The position numbers were made by a program, and so were the translations under genes. A stretch of DNA of 64,000 nucleotides from Heliocybe sulcata. Its lineage: Eukaryota; Basidiomycota; Agaricomycetes; Gloeophyllales; Gloeophyllaceae. A model generated the notes under the pieces. It saw only the letters and a list, made by a program, of their open reading frames with translations, searched no databases and was not told the DNA's origin. This document shows, in pieces, positions 47,201 to 59,589 of this stretch (its first letter is position 1; each line of letters begins with the position of its first letter). The stretch lies in NCBI GenBank assembly GCA_004369045.1, contig ML213503.1, positions 62,001 to 126,000 on the forward strand, given 5' to 3'.

Positions 47201-48520
47201 ATGGATACGGACGCGCTGGTGACTTTCGCCTCCTCTGCTCCCAACCGACCTGCTATGGGTGATGCTCATGCAGCCTGGAATATCTATGCTCAAGAGATGG
47301 CGGTTTTCTGTCACGGCCTGGCTCTCTGGCACCGTCTGTGGGAGACAACTCCACCTATAAACGTGTGGAAGTAGGCGACGTTGGCATACTGGACCAGGGC
47401 TCCTTCGAGCTCCTGTTCAACATGTTTCTACCACTGGATCATCCGCGGCAGATGAATGGCGTACCTACGGACTTCCGGCCGCTCAGCGTTCCCGGACTGG
47501 AGAGAGCTAGGTCTGATACGGATCCTGACGACCTACTTCTCCGTGCAGCGCCATGCAAAGGCGCTATCCATCCCAATCTTCTGAGGACTGAGAATGTCAT
47601 GTACGAATCTACGTCTGCCTCCGCGTCCGCGCAACCGTGAGCATTTCTCGCAATGTGTGGTTTGCAAGAGCTCATATTTGGTGACACGTGTCTTGTACAC
47701 AGGGGACCGGTCCCGTTCGAGGCCGGAGCGAGTCTAAAGTTCAAGTTCTGTAAGCAATCCGGAGCCATGCTCGCATTCAAGGCACCAGCAGAGCGATTCG
47801 ATGTTGGACGAAGAACAAAAGTCTTCGAGAAACGACTGATTAGCGATTATAAGTCCTGGACGAGGTTCACCATTGACCTGGGTTACTCCATAGGTTCTGG
47901 AGACTTGCAAGTCGTCACCGGCCTCGCTCGTACATCGCAGTGGAGCATGGCTGCCTACAAGAGCAGTAGTTCTGACTTCAGTGCAGAGGCCTATTTCTCA
48001 GTGCCTAGCGTTGCTAGTGCATCGGTGTCCCACAACTCTCACTGGAGAAGTCCCGACAGGGCAGTCCTGTACAATTGTGGCCCTTCGAAACCGACGGATG
48101 AGGCCGACCAGACTCTGTTTATCCGGACCATTTGTGTACGACCTCGTCGTTTATTTCCCACTAAACTCCGTGCTAGCGCTGGAGCCCACCGCCTCGAAGA
48201 CGCAGATGATAGTGATGCGGATTGTGGTTCCGGGGTCTCCATCGAAAGCACAGACAGACAGGTGACCATCGTCAAAGTACCGCAATACGAAGAGGTGATA
48301 TATGAGTTTTCTCAGTGAATGCTCTATGTCTCATAACTTTCGGCTTTATAGGACGCCAACATACTTTCTCCTATTCTGGTCTATATATTGAAGGTAGGCC
48401 ACGTCATCTAAGCATATCACCCTCACGCTGATTGTGCGTCAGGCCTGCCCGGAAGCCGAGGTAGCATTGGCCCGATACTCGGATGTGATACCGTACCTTG
48501 GTGTCAGTGAGAGCTCACTG
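47201..48520 (+). CDS. Basidiomycete-specific protein of unknown function (VGDVG-type), possibly frame-disrupted
   Basis: This belongs to an expanded polypore family I know only as uncharacterised proteins. The first exon starts MDTDALVTFASSAPNRP and reads through a W-rich FCHGLALWHRLWETTPP. The family core VEVGDVGILDQGSFELLFNM then LPLDHPRQMNGVPTDFRPLS follows in a different frame, without room for an intron (break about 47335-47370). After an intron (about 47636-47703) come PGPVPFEAGASLKFKF, KSWTRFTIDLGYSIGSGDLQ and LARTSQWSMAAYKSSS. Two further exons give DANILSPILVYILK and CPEAEVALARYSDVIPYLG. No membrane segment is visible. The frame break suggests a pseudogene or a sequence error. It runs on the same strand towards kinase-like exons downstream. 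Confidence 0.55.
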
Positions 48521-48539
48521 TAAGCAAAAGGCTGCATTT

Positions 48540-50935
48540 TATCTCAACCAATTTAGGCTTGCTGTGATGCAACCGCGATCGCAAAGCGTATCCGAGCCTT
48601 CTTGCCGGAGGTCGAGGTCAGCACGGTGACACGTCAGATTCGCCACTCCGTATTGCGATCAGCGCTCACTCAATGTCATAGTCGGAAGTCTCAGCCTTCT
48701 TCCGTACAGTGTACTGCTCCGACGCTTGATTGTCCAGAAGATGGATAAAGATTGCGAGCCAGAGACATCACCATCGCAAGAGTTGTGGGCGTTGGCTGCC
48801 CGGATACCCCCATTAGCGGATCTTGTCCCGGGCAACAAGTCGGTCCTATTGATGAGCCACCTGTTCGAAAATCTGACCCTCTCATAGAGGAACCGCTCTC
48901 CATCTGAGTGAATGGTGTTGCGAACTGGTTTTCATGGTTACCCAGTCACGTCATGTTGATCAGACATGTATTGGCGAAGCTGAGAGGTAAAGCGCATCAT
49001 AGAGGTGTCATGATTGAACATCTTGGTCAGGCTCATCCGACGGGTAGAGCACGACTTGCGCTCTTGGGTCTACGAGCTCTGTGCACGTGCTATTCTCAGA
49101 CCCGAAGAAATATTCAAACAAATAGAGCGGCACCACATAACAATATATGACTTTTGTCGCCGCTGGGAGGTGAGCTCAGAACTGCTCATATTCGGATATC
49201 AGCAGCGTTAGAACCTTATGAGAGCGTATGCTTCCTCTAATCAGATACGGACTGGATCGGGAATTGAAGACGCTGACATCATCGTTTTACGGGGCACGTT
49301 GGATAAAGAATTCAATCAAGGCCCTGTGGCCCCCGAAGACGACTTGTCAAACGAGTCCAGATTCCAAATCATGCTGGGAAGCTTTGATGACAGGAATCTT
49401 ACGGACATGGATGATTTAGATAAGTTGATCAACATGATGCAGAAGGTAACTTTCGAGCGATTTCTGGACCTTGTTTCGCCGTCACTAGATATCCATTTAT
49501 TAGAGGCATGTTAACCTTGGTGCTGGGGACACACGGAGCCGTTGTCTCAAGAGCAACATGTACGATGCGCTCCAAAGTCGGGACAGATGCTTCCCAATAT
49601 GCTTCTGGAGAAAGGCGAAGTCGAGATGGTAGGCGTATATCCTAAATATATGTCACCACAGTACGACGTTATGGATGGCCTATACCTCACCCGTAAGGTG
49701 GTGGCGATCAGAGCTTTTCATCAGGCCCGCGGAATAGACGATGTATGGCGTAAGGTGTGGAGCTTGGACAAGGGCCGCTATCTGCTTCGAATTTATGGAC
49801 ATTTTCTCGGACATCGTGGTCAAACGTACGTGATATTCACTTGGTATCTTCACTGGCTAATTACTAGTATCCCCTAGATGTGTGGTTAGTCCATGCTACG
49901 CGCAGACAGCGGATATTTACGCAAAGGAAGCCAGTGGTTTGAACCGCATCTCCCTTGTCAGTCCGAACCTACTCGATTTATCCCTACTATCCTAATATGC
50001 ATCGAAGCTTCTTTGCGTTGCAGAAGGAATAAAGATACTCCATTCTCTAAATATCACTCACGGGTGGATTAGAGCGGTGAGTGCGGTAGCCTCCCGGACG
50101 ACGCTTGACATTCATGAGCTGCACATAGTCAAATATCTTCTTGACTGATGACCGTCGTCCGTTGCTTAAATTACGGACTCAAAGATGTGCCGTCCATCTC
50201 TCTATTGGTGATTGGGTTGTTTATAGCTAGGGCAGTTGGTATCTGATATCAAGTAGGGCTTGAAAGAATCTGGAAAACCAGCAGAGTCGGAGGAGGGCCT
50301 CGTGCGCCGGATCCCGAGCTCGGGCTGTGGTCGCGTTGAAGTACGCAGGTGCAAGGACCTACGGGAAGGTCAGGGGGGAACTCGCTTACGCATCTATGTC
50401 TCACCGGCCTTGGACCCAGTCCGGCTCTCCTGTTGCGAGCATGCGTGACTTTACATGGGCGTCTGTGCCACGAAAGAGTCCGCAAATGGCTACGACAGCT
50501 CGCGGCAGGGCAGTGGGACCTATGAACGCGAAGCAGGAGGCCCGATGGTATCCCCCGGAACGCCTAGGCAGACTTGTCTCTCGTTCAGCGGTTAAGGAAG
50601 GAGATATTTGGCGCTCGGGATGACGATGTTTGAGGTACGCATCACATCGCTACACCGGAACGTTCATTTAACATTTGTCCAGATCTTCTTCCATCAAGTC
50701 CCATTCGCTGACATTGAAGACTTGTCTGAAGTCGCTGACGCGATCAAGGCTGGCAGGCATCTATCGAAGCCTGCATATCCTGAGATACCTGATCAGATAT
50801 GGTGGCTGAGACTGGCTTGCTGGAACTATAAACCGGATGCAAGGCCTACAATTGGTGAGGTTCTGACAATTCTTTCCGAAGCAAAGAAGCACATTGACGG
50901 CGATGGAATACATGCTTGTGTCCGTGTCCGGTAGC
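48540..50935 (+). pseudogene. Tyrosine-kinase-like (TKL) kinase gene, probably decayed
   Basis: Exon-like pieces on the plus strand resemble a mushroom TKL kinase with an unknown N-terminal region. N-terminal pieces: ACCDATAIAKRIRAFLPEVE (48557-48616), LIRRVEHDLRSWVYELCARA (about 49026-49085) and DLDKLINMMQKVTFERFLD. Kinase N-lobe and hinge: DGLYLTRKVVAIRAFHQARG, WSLDKGRYLLRIYGHFLGH, PCYAQTADIYAKEASGLNRI, then ILHSLNITHGWIRA. C-lobe: ARWYPPERLGRLVSRSAVKE, GDIWRSGMTMFE, FHQVPFADIEDLSEVADAIK, WWLRLACWNYKPDARPTIGE. Between 50080 and 50300, where the catalytic Asp and DFG should lie, I find neither. The pieces sit in several frames with some poor splice joins. It is therefore probably inactive, or a pseudokinase of unusual structure. 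Confidence 0.55.
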
Positions 50936-51110
50936 TCGCGATATCTGGTGTACATGTAGTGCCCGTATCACCAATGGCCTGGACAATTATTTCGCGAGGC
51001 AGCCGCAGCTTGCACAGTAGCCCGAATATCTATTGATAAAATACAGATGCTTGACATTACTTCCAATTGGGTCTGTTGGTATCGCATACTGAGCACTGGG
51101 GTATGGTTGA

Positions 51111-53083
51111 TCATGCCTTGTCCGCCTTGTCCTCCCCCTTCACATCGTTCCCCTCCACTCTCGCCGTCCCTCGCCAAAGTCCCGCAACAGCCTTTACGAT
51201 CACCCTGGTACCTCTCACAACGGCCCACAGAATATACTGACTCGTCACCAAAAACCCAGTAAGAAAACAAACCACCAACGAGCCAGTGGGCCACAGATCA
51301 AACGCCACCGCACACATGAAGAAGAGCAGCGACGCCGTGGAGACCAAGAGGCAGAGCGCGGGGACGCGGCACGTCATGCAGAACCAGATGTAGTTGTCGA
51401 AGACGCCGAGGGCGCGGGTCTGTACGAGGTCGCCGGTTAACCGGGGATGACCTGGGAAGGGAAGAGCGAGCGTACCTGGAACTTCCGCGGGTCGGTGCAG
51501 TTGTACTGCAGGATGAGCCAGACGTCGATGGCGAGCCCGAACGCGGCGGCGAGTGCACCGGCTGCGGTGGACTGCCTTGCGAGGCTGTCGATCTCGATGA
51601 TGCCGTCGGGAGTATACCCGAACACCGTTGCGTCGATGCTAGTCAGATAGATCGTCAGATATAATTCATCGTCTCTTCAGATGAGGCAGTAACTCACGCA
51701 GCCAGCGCCATCAACTGTCAACCAGATCGACTCATCAGCATGGCGGTCAAACTGACGACGCGGAACTCACCGACGCTCCCACATAGCTCCACTCGTTTTG
51801 TAGATCCGTCATCACCTTCTGGATCTCATCAAACCCATCCGCCTCATTCAAGCGGTGGTAAGGCGAGATCGTATCGAGCAACGAAGACCCGTGCTGCGAC
51901 AGGACACTGACGCGGTCCGGCGAATACTGCGGGAGGAAGGAGCCTGCGATCCAGTGCCGGATGCCCCGCTTAGTCCCGCACGACTCCCGCTCGAGGATCT
52001 CCTGCACGTGCGACGAGCTGAAGTCGTCGAGGAAAGGTGTGGTGTCTTCGACTTCGATAAGATGCGCCAAGGAGCCGTCGGAGAGAAGGGAGTCTTCGGA
52101 GCCGCATTCGCTCTCCGAGAAGAGGTGGTAGCCTTTGGGTTTTCGTCTGCGCCGGCGGAGGGTGGACTCTTCAGTTTGCGCGGGGTCCTCCCATGGTGGC
52201 TCTGCCGGTACGTCCGGTACAGATGCGACGCTAAGTGTTTCTGACAGGGCGCGTTCGGCTAGAATGCAGCTCATTGAGTCACGACAGAGGTAATACAAAG
52301 GGAGGCAAGACGTACAATGTGACGAGAGAGGCTCGTCAGTTTCAGACAACCTTGTCTGGAAAGTCGAGCTTCGGGACAGAGGCTCCGAGCTCTGAAAGGT
52401 TGAGCTCCGAGAGAGGACAATGGATGGCGGGGGTTGCAACCGGACGTGTAAACGTGGCTGTCTTACTAGGCCAGACTTCCCATTCGAGCTCGTCCGCCGC
52501 ATTACTGCAACCTGGCATGTTAACTGAAGCTCCGACACTACGCGGTGTATCCATCAGATAACAGATCAGAGAGGAAGTGCTATATGACTACGCACATTTG
52601 TTTGGGCCCTGACGGACCAGGATCTCTCCTAGCGTTACACTGGTCTTGGCGAGCACCATCCGCCGTTTCGACTTCTTCTTTGTTTTCGCCTGGGAGCAGA
52701 GTTCGAAGTCTAGTCGGGATTCATGCGACGCGCCTTGGCTAACTCACAAGTTAGATCAAGGAAAGCAAAACGGGACGGGCTTACATCAAGTGTGTCATCT
52801 TCAAGTTCGGATTCTGGCCATCGACACCGAGCATGACCTCCTGGACTGGCTCCTGGTGCACTGACAGCTGGACTATTGGCCGCCATGATTTCTCTTGCTT
52901 CAGTCGTTCGAAGTGATAAGCTCTGACGACTGCCGAGACCTGTCAATTAACTCGACGGAAGTAAATGTCAGAGACGGATTTACCAGTTAAGCGCCAGACC
53001 TCGTCCTCTCTGAGAAAGTTCAAAGTCAACAGTGCGACAGCCTTTAGCGCGGCGCTAACTCACGCATGGGCATCTTTGAACAT
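51111..53083 (-). CDS. Unknown basidiomycete membrane protein, three C-terminal helices
   Basis: A multi-exon gene without a recognised family. It starts with a 20-base exon MFKDAHA (53064-53083), then REDEVWRLTG and LGSRQSLSLRTTEAREIMAA. A basic stretch (AKTKKKSKRRMVLAKTSVTLG) and Ser-rich repeats (SRSSTFQ twice, near 52345-52400) follow. An acidic-basic middle part has RRRRRKPKGYHLFSESE, HLIEVEDTTPFLDDFSSSHV and FDEIQKVMTDLQNEWSYVG. The C-terminal third is membrane-bound: AAGALAAAFGLAIDVWLILQ, ALCLLVSTASLLFFMCAVAF and GSLVVCFLTGFLVTSQYILW, ending in a charged tail at 51111. Splice sites were chosen to keep one frame (for example the GTGCGT...TTGCAG intron joining PNK to LMRRTSS). No active site is seen; localisation and role are open. 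Confidence 0.7.
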
Positions 53084-53626
53084 AGCTATAGCGTGGTGGT
53101 AACGGAGTCAGAAGCTGGCATAGACATTGTTAGCGAGCAGTGCGATGTATAAGAGATTCGTGAAGCGCTTGAGGCGGTGCTTGCTGTGCGAGTGAGGATT
53201 CCTCAATGCAGAAATAAGCGCGCACCTGATTCAGACAATTGATGCATCGATGAGTATCCATTCAGTTCTCGCATCGTCGGAGACCTCTGGATCATTCATC
53301 TATAAGCACAGCAGCATATCAACTAATTTTCATGGTAACGAACTCATGATGACCTCGGATGAAGCGCAGCTCTGCAGTGATTTATTCCGGATGCATTCCT
53401 CGGGTGTAACATAGTGTAATGCACTGAATACAAAGATAGTCTTGCGGGATGATGGAAGATAGAAACTAGTGCAGATATTACAAGAACAAGGCCCACAGAA
53501 CAAAAGCACGAACCAAGGGTGCTATAAACATAGTTGTAACAGCAATATCGAAGTCAGAAAATCTACCATGCACCTCGATATGATAGGTTAACAATCAAGT
53601 GTCCGACGTCGACCACTGCAGGCCGG
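53084..53626. other. Intergenic region between membrane-protein gene and UBP9/13-like gene
   Basis: About 540 bases, AT-rich, containing the promoter of the left gene and the 3' untranslated part of the right one. No coding signal. Confidence 0.4.
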
Positions 53627-56600
53627 TTACCACGCAGTTGTCCTATTCCCAGTTATTATAGGCGCCTGGAAAGCACTGGGCGGGGCTGGCGATCCTACGT
53701 CTTTCTCCCTGTCACTCCCCTTGTCCTTCTTCCTGCCAAACGACAGCATCCCGCCCGTAATGCTCAACTTCCGCGACGCGCGTTTCCACGTTGGGGCGCT
53801 GCCATTCGAGCTTGAGCTCGCCGACGGCGAGATGACCCCCGGACTCATCGCCAGCTCAGCATTCGCATGGGCCGACTGCGGCCGCCGCCTGTACGGGTCG
53901 TCTTTCTCTTTCTCCTTCCCTTCCCTCATCGTGTCACGGAAGCGGTTCGGATTGAGCGGAGGCAGAGGCACGGGCGGCGGTGAGTCCGCGGCAGGTCTCG
54001 AAGACGACGACGCACCGGCAGTCGAAGGTCTCGCACGCATGGGTCCTGGTGTCGGCTGTGGCAGCTCAGGCAGTGCTCTCCGTTTCGCCTGGCTGCCGCT
54101 CCTCTTCGGTACATGATCCCGCGACATCGGCGAACTCGGTACCGATGCAGCAGCCGATAGAGGTGGTGGCGAAGGAAGGTCGGGGAGTGACGGTATCGGG
54201 GGCACATCCGGTACTTTACTCGAGTGGGCATGCGAGTGACTCTGGGAGCCTACGCTTGATGTGGTGGACAACAGCTCTGGCGGCGTCGGCGACGCCGACT
54301 CGGTCCTGGGGAACTGATCCGAACCCAATCGCTGCGGCGTGCCAGACGTACTCTGATGGTGAGCGTGCCTGCCGGCCGTCTTGAACCACGCGCTCGGACT
54401 CATGGGCATGCTCGGACTACCACTCGAGTTGGCCGTCCCGGGTCTGCTATCGTCTCCGCCCGCCCTCGCACTCTTCCGCCTGAACCAAGTACTTGTCTTC
54501 TTCTCTGGCACACGTTCCTTCTCCTTCCCGTTCCCATTAACAGTCTTCCCGGGCGGCGTAGGCGAGGCGCCAATGCCAAGCCCCTCCATCGTCCCCGGCC
54601 TCGATCCCACCTCACCAGACTGACTCCTCGTCGGACTCCGCCCACCGTCCTCCGCCACGCTGTCCTTCCTCTTGATACTGGGGAAAGGCCGCGCAGAATG
54701 CAACATCTCCTTCGAACTTCCCTCCCGATCCTTGTCCCGCCCGCTCCCCGTGCTAACACTCGTATTCGGACTGACCTCGCTCGCGGCGAGCGGAGCAGGC
54801 GACGGAATCTGGACGCTCAGCGGGGGCATAGGCGGCACTCCGTTCTGTTCAGGTACAGCAACCATCGGAGACCCAGGCGCCGACTGGTCCGCTGTGACCT
54901 TGATGCTCACCCCGCTTCCATTGGCATTCTCCACTCCCAAGCCAGGCGGAACTGCAGGCTCCTCCTCGGTCTCCGTTCGAATCCCAAGTGACCGGAAGTC
55001 GATATCCGTTGCTTGGTAGTATAAGACATACGCCGCGCCAGCAAGGTTCTCGCCAAAGTACTTGGGGATGTCCGACTCTTTGATCACGTCGACGGACTCG
55101 TCGTCAAAGACATACCATTTCGCGCGCGACTTGACAATGGTGATGTAGTGCCCGTGATGTGGGCCGCTGAGGAGTTATGTGTGGGTTACTATAAGACACC
55201 AAAACTCCGAGCACACAGAGCACTCACTTCCCAATATGCACGACCACTGCAAATAACTCATATAGTCTATCCGCCGTCGGCTCCGCGTCATCCACCGTAT
55301 TGAATAGCCTCAGCTCGAACGGAAACGCCACCCGATAGCTCAGCTTGATATACTTGCCCAACGATTCCTGGTACTTGAACCGCTTAAGATGCAATGCGAG
55401 GACAGGAGGAAGAATCTTAATTTTCATCCTGAATTTGATTTGAACGCCGAATAACGAATATAAGACATGTCAATCAAAACCAGAATCAAGCAGAGGACGG
55501 GAAATAGAGACGTACCGTTTCTCCGCCTCCTGCAGACCACAGCAGCTATCGCAGAAGAATTTGTTCCTCTGGCACAGCATCTCGGAAGCGCTGAACTGTC
55601 TTAGGCATGCTGTCAATGACGAATTTTGCTCAATATCGATGGACAGGTCGAGGAATGATTCCGAGCGGGAGGAGACCTGGGAGGCATAGATATGGTGCCA
55701 CATCCCGACAACGACTGAGTTCAGTCGACGATATCTCGAATCGTTGTAAAAGAGTTACGCACCGTTTCACAAGTCAAACACCTCGTCTCGCTCGTCAGCT
55801 GGCCCTCAAACAACCGATGCACGAGCGTCTGGGCACTCGGGTTACCCGAATAATGGGAGGTTGTTTGCGACGTGATGGTCGGTGGAGATATAGAGGAAAG
55901 TGTGGTGATCGATGTCGACACTGCGTGCGAATGTAGACATCAGAATATCCCGTAACATGAGAGGTGGTGATTCGGCAATTGAGAGATGAGAGACCGGTAG
56001 TCAGGGGGTTCGGGATTTTATTAGGAATAGAATGAGAGTTGTTAGCGCAGGAGACAAGACGCATGTCAGCGGGTGCACTCACGGTCCTCGACGTGCCCGT
56101 TCGTATTTGTCCCATTAGCTCTGCGGTCGTTCTCCATCTCCTCGACGATTTTGTTGAGAAGATAGTTGAGGAACTCATGGGCATCTTGGTGCATGGTGGA
56201 ACTATTTGGGGAAGGGCGAGGTGGTTAGTACTTTCGACCCCGGCTGATGGGTCTATAATTCAGTTAGGCATGGGCGAAAGGGAATGTGGAGAGTGGACCC
56301 ATGAAGATACCGATAAATGTCGTTATTGGGCCATTAAACCACATTCGGACGAGAAGCAGGCTGAGATACTCGCTAGCCTGTCTCGCACATCTGAACACTG
56401 GTCTTCAAGACACAAATGAGGTACTCACCATGCCAAGGTCCATGTAACCACAAATGGCCGGCCGGAGGGTGAGATTCCGGATATGCTATTTCAAGACCAT
56501 GTGGCGACATTTATGGGTATTTTCATGGGTCATGGTCATCGAGGGTGACGATAACGAATGGGGAATAGAATGAAGGATAAGAAAGAACAATCACTCACCG

Positions 56601-57289
56601 AAACAGTTCATTCAGCTCCTTCAGCTTATCAATGAACGCTCGCGGGGCAACGGTTCCCTTATCCGCGGGGTTGCTCGATATATGGAGGAACAGGCTCCTC
56701 AGAGCGCTGAAGAGCGTCGGCGGGCCCTCGCTCGGGTTCGTCGCACTTCCGTTCACTGGTAGACTAGACGTCGAGAACTTCCGCTGCGCACTACCTGTGC
56801 CAGTCTGCGGCCGCCGTCCGAGCGTAGGCTGGGGTGCAGCCGCAGCGGGAGGTGTGATAGGCGAAGGCAAGGGAGAGGCGCCGGGGGATACGGGGTATAC
56901 GGGTGCGGCGTGGTCAGGGTATTGGATGACGAGGTCACGGAAAGGGGAGCAGAAGTATAGTGCTTGTAGCACTGAGTTGGCATAGCTGGGCAGGCTTAGC
57001 TCGGAGTCAGAGGAGGCTTGGCTTTGGCTTGCTTACCACGTATTCCCAAACTAACGACGGTGTGATCGTATCATATACATGGAAGCCAAACAGTTGTAAG
57101 ACGTACGTTTTCCAGCCCGAATTGCTTGCAGTCTGCGGGACTCATAACGTGCACCGAGCCTTTCCCTGGACCCGCCTTACTCGGCCCTGGCTCGCTCGCT
57201 GGCTGCCCATGCCCCGAACTAGTCCTACCACCCGCATGAGTGTTCTGGCCAAAGGGATTCCTCGTCCATTTTCCGATAGTCTTCGCCAT
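53627..57289 (-). CDS. Ubiquitin C-terminal hydrolase, Ubp9/Ubp13 (USP12/USP46, CreB) type
   Basis: A cysteine deubiquitinase; relatives work with WD40 partners (CreC, UAF1) in carbon catabolite control and transporter turnover. The start [15 protein letters not shown] (57289) is followed by KQFGLEN, and then the Cys box [20 protein letters not shown]. The nucleophile codon is split TG|C by an intron near 57037-56992. A family-specific insertion (56690-56900, Pro/Ala-rich) follows, then [20 protein letters not shown], the [20 protein letters not shown] box, and the zinc finger cysteines TRCLTCET and [20 protein letters not shown]. Next are [20 protein letters not shown], the His box [26 protein letters not shown] and [16 protein letters not shown]. 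An unusually long disordered tail of about 430 residues ends at 53627. Total is about 950-1,000 aa. Confidence 0.92.
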
Positions 57290-59589
57290 CTGTGCCAAGG
57301 GCTATGAATCGTGTGCCGCGGGTATTTGTCTTGGTTAGCCTGTCCGTCGAGCGCGCGGCCAAGGAGGCAATTAAGTGGTATTATAAGCAAGCTAAGGAGT
57401 AGCCTCTAGAGCAGATGCAAGGGCGTCCAGCGCTGTGAGGAACGGCGAAGAGCAAGGTAAGGAGGATGGCGATGAGTGTACTTCAGGCACGCAGCCTGAC
57501 CAACCAGTTAGAGCGAAAGTGTACAAGTGCACTATCCGGCGCGGAAACGACTGCCGGCCGACGGCCTTGCCTCGACCACTACGCGCAGACTGCTCGCGGT
57601 GAACCAGTGTTTTCTGGTCCTCTCTCCCGTACAATTACTGATTGTACAGGTAAATCGAGTTCAGAGACTGCTGATTGCTGTTGCAGATATACTGGCCGCA
57701 AGGCGATGTGGAACACGTATGTGGGTCACTGTTGTGTGCTGCGGTACACTGCTCCGCAGTCACGCGGAGGGACCGTGCGAATTTAGCTAGACCCTGACCA
57801 CCCCCTTGACGGCGGCCGGTTCGAACTCTGACCGAGCCACTTCTCGCGCAACTGCCAAGGTTCGAATATTCGAATATCTTTTGCCTCATACGTTTACCAT
57901 TTACCGGACAACTGACCATCACGCGCACTCCGTACTAACATCCTGTTCTCTTGACTGTCTGAAGGCTCTTGTTACTTTCAGCGCTCGCGATGAATTGCTG
58001 GGTGCGCTGGGTGCTGGGACTCTCCTGCTCGTCTTCTCTGCGAGGATCACTGCGGAACGGCGAACATTGGCTCCCTCTCGTTATCGACCAACGTGTTCGT
58101 AGCACATGTACGCGCCAAGCGTCTCCAGCAAAAGCATTCTCCAAGAATGGCCTGACTAACTAGAAACCGTTTCTCGCCTTATCTTGCACTTCGCATGCCG
58201 TCTGTGAAGTTATTGCTTGTCTCACTCGAGGGATGCCAGGCCGACTCCTTCTTACGAACGTCTATGCTCGGGGTGCTGCGATAACTTGGTCTTGAGCTGC
58301 GTTACCATCCGATGGATCAAATCTAACAATATAATTCTCGTCGGCCCGTGCTGGTCTCTCCGGGGTCATCTGCGCACCCGCGGCTGTCCATCATCGGAAG
58401 CTATCGACATCTGACCAGGAACCAAGAAGTCACTAGCCAGATCACATCCCGCCGGCGTACCTGTACTTCTACCTCGGGACCGAACCACTAGTGCTGGATG
58501 CAGCCGGGTTGAGCGGCCACTCATGCCTCAAATGAACCTCGGAATACGACAGGCACGTATATCTACAAATTTTCGTGGCCGATATGCACTAGCTCCCAGC
58601 GCTAGTCGTGCACCCATGTGCACATCTTTCGGATGAACGTCGGCGACCGCTCACTACCCAAGTATCTACGCCGCTGCGATGGTTATCTCCCTTCCTTCCC
58701 GAGCGCACCTACCTGAAGATCTCACTGATTTACTCATTTCTGTTGGCGTATGGGCTTACTACGTGATATCGTGGCAATCAATGCGAAGTTTTTATGGCTA
58801 CTGCTTACTTCATCATCCGAGGTTGTCTTCGGCATCTGCTAGTGGAGCGGAAGACCGCAGACCTGAGCATACAGTATCCTGTGTGACCCGTTGGGCATCC
58901 ATCTCGGCGAGATGAGGAATCGTGTTCTCGGAAGCTTGATATCTCTCTTTTGCCAAGCGATTGGTCCGGTTCTCACTTATCGATGGTGCGTTGCTGACAG
59001 TTACAGCAAAGGCGAAAAAAGCGGTGAGACAAAAACATAGCATCCTGCTCTCTTTGTATCTCAGGTCATTGGGTCATCCCGTACGCAACTAAAAGGAAAG
59101 ATACACTATGAACCCGACTGAAACGTGAAACAGAGTAGAAAGGACCTGCTCGGCCGGTGGATAGTACTCCAGCTTTTTCTGTCATTCTTTAGTTACTCTC
59201 CCTGCCGCCTTTTCTGGCGCATGAAGCTTCCTCTTCCTCTTCCACGGAGACGACAAGATGGAGTTTAAGTCCCAAGAAGATTAGAAGTCCTATTCTATAT
59301 TCGTGCATATATTAGGTTCGTCTGCTGGTTATCTCGTCTGCGACCTTCCTGCCTGGAGTACTCACTGGACTTCGTTTTCGCTGTCATGCGTCATAAAAGA
59401 TTGATGGAAGACCCTTGCAGTCGGCGACCACCATAGATTGAACTTGTGGATTTGATAGGGACTGAGCAGTGCGTGTTCGAACTCAGGAAACGTGTCCCGG
59501 TATCGTTGGAGAGCATCCTGCATCGACCCTCAAGAATTGGTTCAGTTATTACGCTTCATCTCTACAATGATCCTAAGTATCACATATGA
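57290..59589. other. Long gene-poor stretch
   Basis: About 2.3 kb without a gene I can support. Short frames exist on both strands but none shows a recognisable motif or consistent splice sites. A small palindrome-like run GGTTCGAATATTCGAATATC sits at 57859-57878. I see no terminal repeats that would mark a mobile element. Confidence 0.4.

Noticed and set aside
57823-57845. T-arm-like GGTTCGAACTC suggesting a tRNA
   Set aside because: The flanking bases do not form a T stem, and no A-box, anticodon stem or acceptor stem pairs around it.
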